Assembly: GCA_947627965.1 (NCBI GenBank)
Contig: CANQYA010000032.1
Location: 1 to 9,784 of the forward strand
From: an uncultured Bacilli bacterium
GTDB taxonomy: Bacteria; Bacillota_I; Bacilli_A; RF39; UBA660
Length of the DNA: 9,784 nucleotides
Reading direction: 5' to 3'
A program made the position numbers and the translations under genes. Shown one piece after another: positions 6,577 to 9,784 of this stretch. The notes beneath the pieces were generated by a model. That model was given only the letters and a program-made list of their open reading frames with translations. It had not been told where the DNA came from and made no database searches. Position 1 is the stretch's first letter; each line of letters begins with the position of its first letter.

Positions 6577-8805
6577 TTATCGCCTTGAATGGAATGTTCT
6601 ACTAATTACTTCTTGTTGTTGTTTTCTAGTTAAACGATTAAATCTTACGGCATACCCCGATACTCTTATAGTAAGTAAAGGATATTTTTCGGGATTTTCC
6701 ATAGCGTCTATCAATGTTTCTCTTGTCAAAACATTAACGTTTAAGTGATGTGCCCCTTGAGCAAAGTAACCATCTAAGATATTAACTAAATTTTCTATTC
6801 GTGATGGTAAATCTTCACCTAAAGCATTAGGGATAATTGAGAAAGTATTAGATACACCGTCACGACAGCAGTTAGCATAATCTATTTTAGCTACGGAGTT
6901 CAAAGACGCTAAAGCACCACTAGTATCGCGTTCGTGCATTGGATTTGCTCCTGGTGCGAAAGGTTCAGTAGCTTTTCTGCCATCAGGAGTGGCACCAGTT
7001 TTTTCACCATAGACAACATTGGAAGTTATCGTTAAAACCGATAATGTGTGTTTAGCATCGCGATATAAAGGATGACGACATAACTCTTTATAAAATTTTT
7101 CAAGAATACTTGTCGCAATACGGTCGACACGATCGTCATCGTTACCATATTTAGGGAAATCCCCTTCTATTTCAAAATCGATACTGATACCATCTTGGTT
7201 ACGAATTGGTTTTACTCTGGCATACTTTATGGCTGATAAAGAGTCAGCAACAACACTTAACCCAGCTACACCAAAAGCCATTAACCTTTCTACTTCGGTA
7301 TCGTGTAAAGCCATTTGACCTCTTTCGTAAGCATATTTATCATGCATATAATGAATAATATTCATAGTATCTACATATAAACTAGCTACATCTTCTAGTA
7401 CTTTATAATAAGTATTTAAGACTTTATCATAGTCAAGTACTTCATCAGTCATTATTTGGTAACCGTCAAGTACTTTAATATTTTTTACTTCGTCTATACC
7501 ACCATTAATTGCGTATAATAAAGCTTTTGCTAAATTGCATCTAGCTCCAAAGAATTGCATTTGTTTACCAACTTTCATAGCTGAAACACAACATGCAATC
7601 GCATAATCATCACCGTAAATAGGACGCATTATATCGTCGTTTTCATATTGAATTGAATCGGTTTCAATAGAAACTTTAGCACAATAGTTTTTAAAGTTTT
7701 CTGGTAATTTAGTACTCCAAAGAATAGTTAAATTAGGTTCAGGAGCAGGTCCTAGATTGAATAAGGTATGTAAAATACGGTATGAATTTTTAGTAACTAG
7801 CGATCTACCATCTAACCCTACTCCACCAATAGATTCTGTAACCCAAGTAGGGTCCCCAGAAAATAATTCGTCATATTCCGGCGTTCTTAAATGTCTTACC
7901 ATTCTTAATTTTATTACATATTGATCAATTAACTCCTGAGCTTCGTCTTCAGATAATATTCCTTTTTTCATATCACGTTCGATATATATATCTAAAAAAG
8001 TTGAAGTTCGACCTAAGCTCATAGCAGCCCCATTATTTTCTTTAACGGATGCTAAATAACCAAAATAAGTCCACTGAATAGCTTCTTTGGCATTTTGAGC
8101 TGGACGGGATATATCAAAGCCATATTTTAAAGCCATCTCTTTTATTTCTTCTAAAGCACGATACTGTTCGGTTACTTCTTCTCTTTTACGGATTAATTCT
8201 TCGGTCATGACCCCAGTTAAATTATCACGATCAAGGGCTTTCTTTTCCATTAAGAAATCAATTCCGTATAAAGCAACACGGCGATAATCACCAATTATTC
8301 TTCCTCGTCCATAAGCATCAGGTAATCCCGTTAAAAGACCTACTGTTCTAGCAGTACGCATATCTTTAGTATAGGCGTCAAATACTCCTTGATTGTGTGT
8401 CTTTCTAAATTCATTAAAATATTTATCAATAGTCGGATTAAGTTTATAATTATAGGCTCCTAAAGCATTATAAACCATTCTAATCCCACCATAAGGATTA
8501 ACAATTCTTTTTAAAGGTTCATCGGTTTGAAGTCCGACAATAACTTCATTTTCTTTATCTATGTAACCAGCATCATAGGAATTAATTCCTGAAACATGGT
8601 CAACATCGACGTCCAATATTCCTTTTTTTAATTCTTCTTTTAATAAGACAGAGCATCTTTCCCATACTTTTTGGGTCTTCTTAGAACAAGGTCTAAGAAA
8701 TGAAGCATCGTCTAAATACTCGGTATAATTTTTTTGAATAAAATCTCGTACATCAATATCTGTACACCAATTACCTTCTTTAAATCCTTGCCATTCTTCT
8801 TTCAT
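6577..8805 (-). CDS. pflB: Formate C-acetyltransferase (pyruvate formate-lyase)
   Basis: A 742-residue glycyl radical enzyme that converts pyruvate and CoA to acetyl-CoA and formate in the cytoplasm under anaerobic conditions. The active-site cysteine pair is at C405-C406 ([15 protein letters not shown]), and the glycyl-radical site is G717 in RVSGYAVRF near the C-terminus. The tandem cysteines distinguish PFL from related glycyl-radical dehydratases. Other PFL landmarks are [21 protein letters not shown] at 156-176 and FGARCNLAK at 419-427. It is slightly shorter than the 759-residue E. coli enzyme but appears complete. The start has AGGAG 7 nt upstream (8817-8813) and an extended -10 promoter. 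It is followed immediately by pflA. No formate channel gene (focA) is within the window. Confidence 0.97.
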   Translation of the reverse strand: MKEEWQGFKEGNWCTDIDVRDFIQKNYTEYLDDASFLRPCSKKTQKVWERCSVLLKEELKKGILDVDVDHVSGINSYDAGYIDKENEVIVGLQTDEPLKRIVNPYGGIRMVYNALGAYNYKLNPTIDKYFNEFRKTHNQGVFDAYTKDMRTARTVGLLTGLPDAYGRGRIIGDYRRVALYGIDFLMEKKALDRDNLTGVMTEELIRKREEVTEQYRALEEIKEMALKYGFDISRPAQNAKEAIQWTYFGYLASVKENNGAAMSLGRTSTFLDIYIERDMKKGILSEDEAQELIDQYVIKLRMVRHLRTPEYDELFSGDPTWVTESIGGVGLDGRSLVTKNSYRILHTLFNLGPAPEPNLTILWSTKLPENFKNYCAKVSIETDSIQYENDDIMRPIYGDDYAIACCVSAMKVGKQMQFFGARCNLAKALLYAINGGIDEVKNIKVLDGYQIMTDEVLDYDKVLNTYYKVLEDVASLYVDTMNIIHYMHDKYAYERGQMALHDTEVERLMAFGVAGLSVVADSLSAIKYARVKPIRNQDGISIDFEIEGDFPKYGNDDDRVDRIATSILEKFYKELCRHPLYRDAKHTLSVLTITSNVVYGEKTGATPDGRKATEPFAPGANPMHERDTSGALASLNSVAKIDYANCCRDGVSNTFSIIPNALGEDLPSRIENLVNILDGYFAQGAHHLNVNVLTRETLIDAMENPEKYPLLTIRVSGYAVRFNRLTRKQQQEVISRTFHSRR

Positions 8806-8819
8806 TTTATCACTCCTAC

Positions 8820-8841
8820 TATAACACTTTTATTATAACAC
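8820..8841 (-). repeat. Tandem GTGTTATA repeat overlapping the pflB promoter
   Basis: The octamer GTGTTATA occurs twice on the minus strand, at 8841-8834 and 8827-8820, with a 14-bp period. The first copy contains the start of the extended -10 box, and the second covers the predicted transcript start. It could be an operator, a duplicated -10 or chance in AT-rich DNA. Confidence 0.4.
8832..8837 (-). promoter_or_regulatory. Promoter of pflB-pflA (extended -10)
   Basis: TATAAT at 8837-8832 preceded by TG one base upstream (TGTTATAAT). The -35 position (about 8859-8854, TTCATT) matches poorly, which suggests dependence on the extended -10 or on an activator. The predicted start near 8825 gives a leader of about 20 nt containing AGGAG. 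Confidence 0.7.
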
Positions 8842-8857
8842 AATCGTAATAATAATG

Positions 8858-8893
8858 AACTTAATTGACATAGAAAAAATAATTATTTGACAT
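8858..8893 (-). repeat. Two direct repeats upstream of pflB, candidate activator sites
   Basis: ATGTCAAATAATTA (8893-8880) and ATGTCAATTAAGTT (8871-8858) on the minus strand match at 11 of 14 positions and lie exactly 22 bp apart, about two helical turns. Their centres fall near -61 and -40 of the predicted pflB start, typical distances for a bound activator. They are not palindromic, so they do not look like Fnr/CRP or Rex boxes. The assignment is an inference from position and similarity only. Confidence 0.4.
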
Positions 8894-8902
8894 TTTTTTA
8901 AA

Positions 8903-8930
8903 AGAGCATTGACTTTTAAATCAATGCTCT
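8903..8930 (-). terminator. Intrinsic terminator upstream of pflB
   Basis: A perfect 10-bp stem, AGAGCATTGA / TCAATGCTCT, with an 8-nt loop. On the minus strand it runs into TTT and then A-rich DNA; on the plus strand ACCCGAC follows with no T-run. It therefore serves the gene ending at 9024 and isolates pflB from it. It is the most stable hairpin I see in the window. It lies 94 nt after the stop. Confidence 0.7.
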
Positions 8931-9023
8931 ACCCGACTATTTACAAATAAAATTTTAAAATAGTTTGAAGAAAATAACTTAACACTTATATTAGTTAGTA
9001 CATTATCAATTTTTTATTTTTTA

Positions 9024-9701
9024 TCATACACCTTTACCCATAAGGTTTTTGGTCATTCTTTTTACTTTTTTTATATGTGGCAACTCAAAATCTTCAGTCT
9101 TTCTTTTTTTATTTATACAATCAAACATACTGTTGGCATCGTCAATTAAATCTTTACCCTTTATATTCATTTCGTCTGGTTCAACTATAACTATATCATT
9201 AGGTTCCAAATCAATTATACTTCTTACCATGCTTTCGTCACAAGCACTACCATATCCATTGAGCCAAGAGCTTTCCGCATGAGGAGTTACTTCAATTAAT
9301 CTAAAAATTAATCGCCTTAACCAGGAATTATGACACATTGGAAAATATAATTTTTTAATATTCATTCTCTCCGTAGTATTTTTTAGTCTAAATACGGCAT
9401 AATGTACTTGTGAATCACTAACTGCCATATTAAATATATTTAAGTTAACTGAAAAACCTAACTTTTCTAAAATTTCAACAATATTTAAAGCAATTACTCC
9501 TCTATTATATATTTGTTCTGTTTTGGTGTAACAATTATATGTGGCATTAAAATAAATATTTATTTGTTTTCTTGCAGGTTTAGTTTTATTAAGCATAGAT
9601 AATGGATTACCTTCCAAATATGCTTTAACATCAGGTGCATATCCAACATACCAATTGTATTGTCGTGATTTTTTTTCACTTAATTTAATATATTTTTCCA
9701 A
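9024..9701 (-). CDS. Phage or mobile-element type protein of unknown function (DUF7192-like), 5' end damaged or incomplete
   Basis: 225 residues from a TTG codon at 9701. The layout GYAPDVKAYLEGNPLSM (20-36), a strand INIYFN (47-52), NRGVIALNIVEILEKLGF (66-83) and CHNSWLRRLIFRL (123-135) matches, from memory, a family of unknown function common in phages and integrated elements (I believe DUF7192). The pattern YLxGxPxxM, RG, then H followed by LRRLxF is the basis. The frame stays open beyond the TTG up to a TAA at 9779-9777, and the extra codons read as plausible protein (QQAEELAKYGYNKDFEKF) with no ATG. The true N-terminus is therefore probably upstream and cut off by a mutation, a frameshift or an assembly fault close to the window edge. 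An AGGA 6 nt before the TTG leaves a shorter start possible. No catalytic motif is evident. Confidence 0.6.
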   Translation of the reverse strand: MEKYIKLSEKKSRQYNWYVGYAPDVKAYLEGNPLSMLNKTKPARKQINIYFNATYNCYTKTEQIYNRGVIALNIVEILEKLGFSVNLNIFNMAVSDSQVHYAVFRLKNTTERMNIKKLYFPMCHNSWLRRLIFRLIEVTPHAESSWLNGYGSACDESMVRSIIDLEPNDIVIVEPDEMNIKGKDLIDDANSMFDCINKKRKTEDFELPHIKKVKRMTKNLMGKGV

Positions 9702-9784
9702 TCTATTTCCTAGTTCTAAAAATTTTTCAAAATCTTTATTATATCCATATTTAGCAAGTTCTTCTGCCTGTTGTAATTATCTAG

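Noticed and set aside
8828..8845. Rex (NADH-sensing) operator at the pflB promoter
   Set aside because: TTGTG is present at 8844-8840 (minus strand), but the matching inverted half TTCACAA or TTAACAA is absent.
9049..9282. Plus-strand open frame of 77 codons
   Set aside because: Antisense to the mobile-element-type gene; its hydrophobic composition is a by-product of A/T-rich antisense reading.

Overview
The window reads as a chromosomal segment of an anaerobic, very AT-rich, Gram-positive-type bacterium (low-GC Bacillota, plausibly an uncultured gut Bacilli or Erysipelotrichia-like lineage). The basis is the A/T-dominated codon use, strong Shine-Dalgarno sequences (AGGAGG, AGGAG, AGGGGG), sigma-A-type promoters with extended -10 boxes (TGnTATAAT), A/U-stemmed intrinsic terminators, and an oxygen-sensitive pyruvate formate-lyase with its radical-SAM activase. 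Stop codons fit the standard bacterial code (TGA is used as stop). Exact taxonomy cannot be read from this sequence alone. Every supported gene lies on the minus strand, so transcription runs from high to low coordinates.

Region by region, in order of transcription. (1) 9024-9776: a gene related to a phage or mobile-element family of unknown function. Its reading frame has no ATG and is cut by a stop at 9777-9779, close to the window edge; a strong hairpin terminator follows at 8903-8930. (2) 8820-8893: the pflB upstream region, with an extended -10 promoter and two pairs of direct repeats. (3) 5868-8805: pflB-pflA, separated by one base, the fermentative pyruvate to formate plus acetyl-CoA module. 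(4) 5187-5816: a small predicted lipoprotein with its own near-consensus promoter, whose -35 box contains the pflA stop codon, and a hairpin at its 3' end. (5) 3623-5145: an RlmI-like rRNA methyltransferase gene that appears broken by an internal deletion plus frameshift, overlapping an intact RluA-family pseudouridine synthase. (6) 2460-3554: a single-pass membrane protein with a roughly 310-residue disordered Pro/Asn/Val/Thr-rich tail, with its own promoter and terminator. (7) 54-2376: an acyl-CoA/acyl-ACP synthetase overlapping a PlsC-type acyltransferase, probably one lipid-salvage operon.

Functionally the region is mostly housekeeping: anaerobic energy metabolism, rRNA modification and phospholipid acylation. 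I do not see a convincing new multi-gene system. The points most worth a second look are the split counterpart of the E. coli Aas fusion (ligase plus PlsC), the unrecognised low-complexity membrane protein, the disrupted methyltransferase, the direct repeats in front of pflB, and the damaged mobile-element-type gene next to pflB.

Starts were re-evaluated. The ligase, the low-complexity protein and the pseudouridine synthase are each better started downstream of their longest possible start, because promoters and Shine-Dalgarno sequences point to internal ATGs at 2376, 3554 and 4309.
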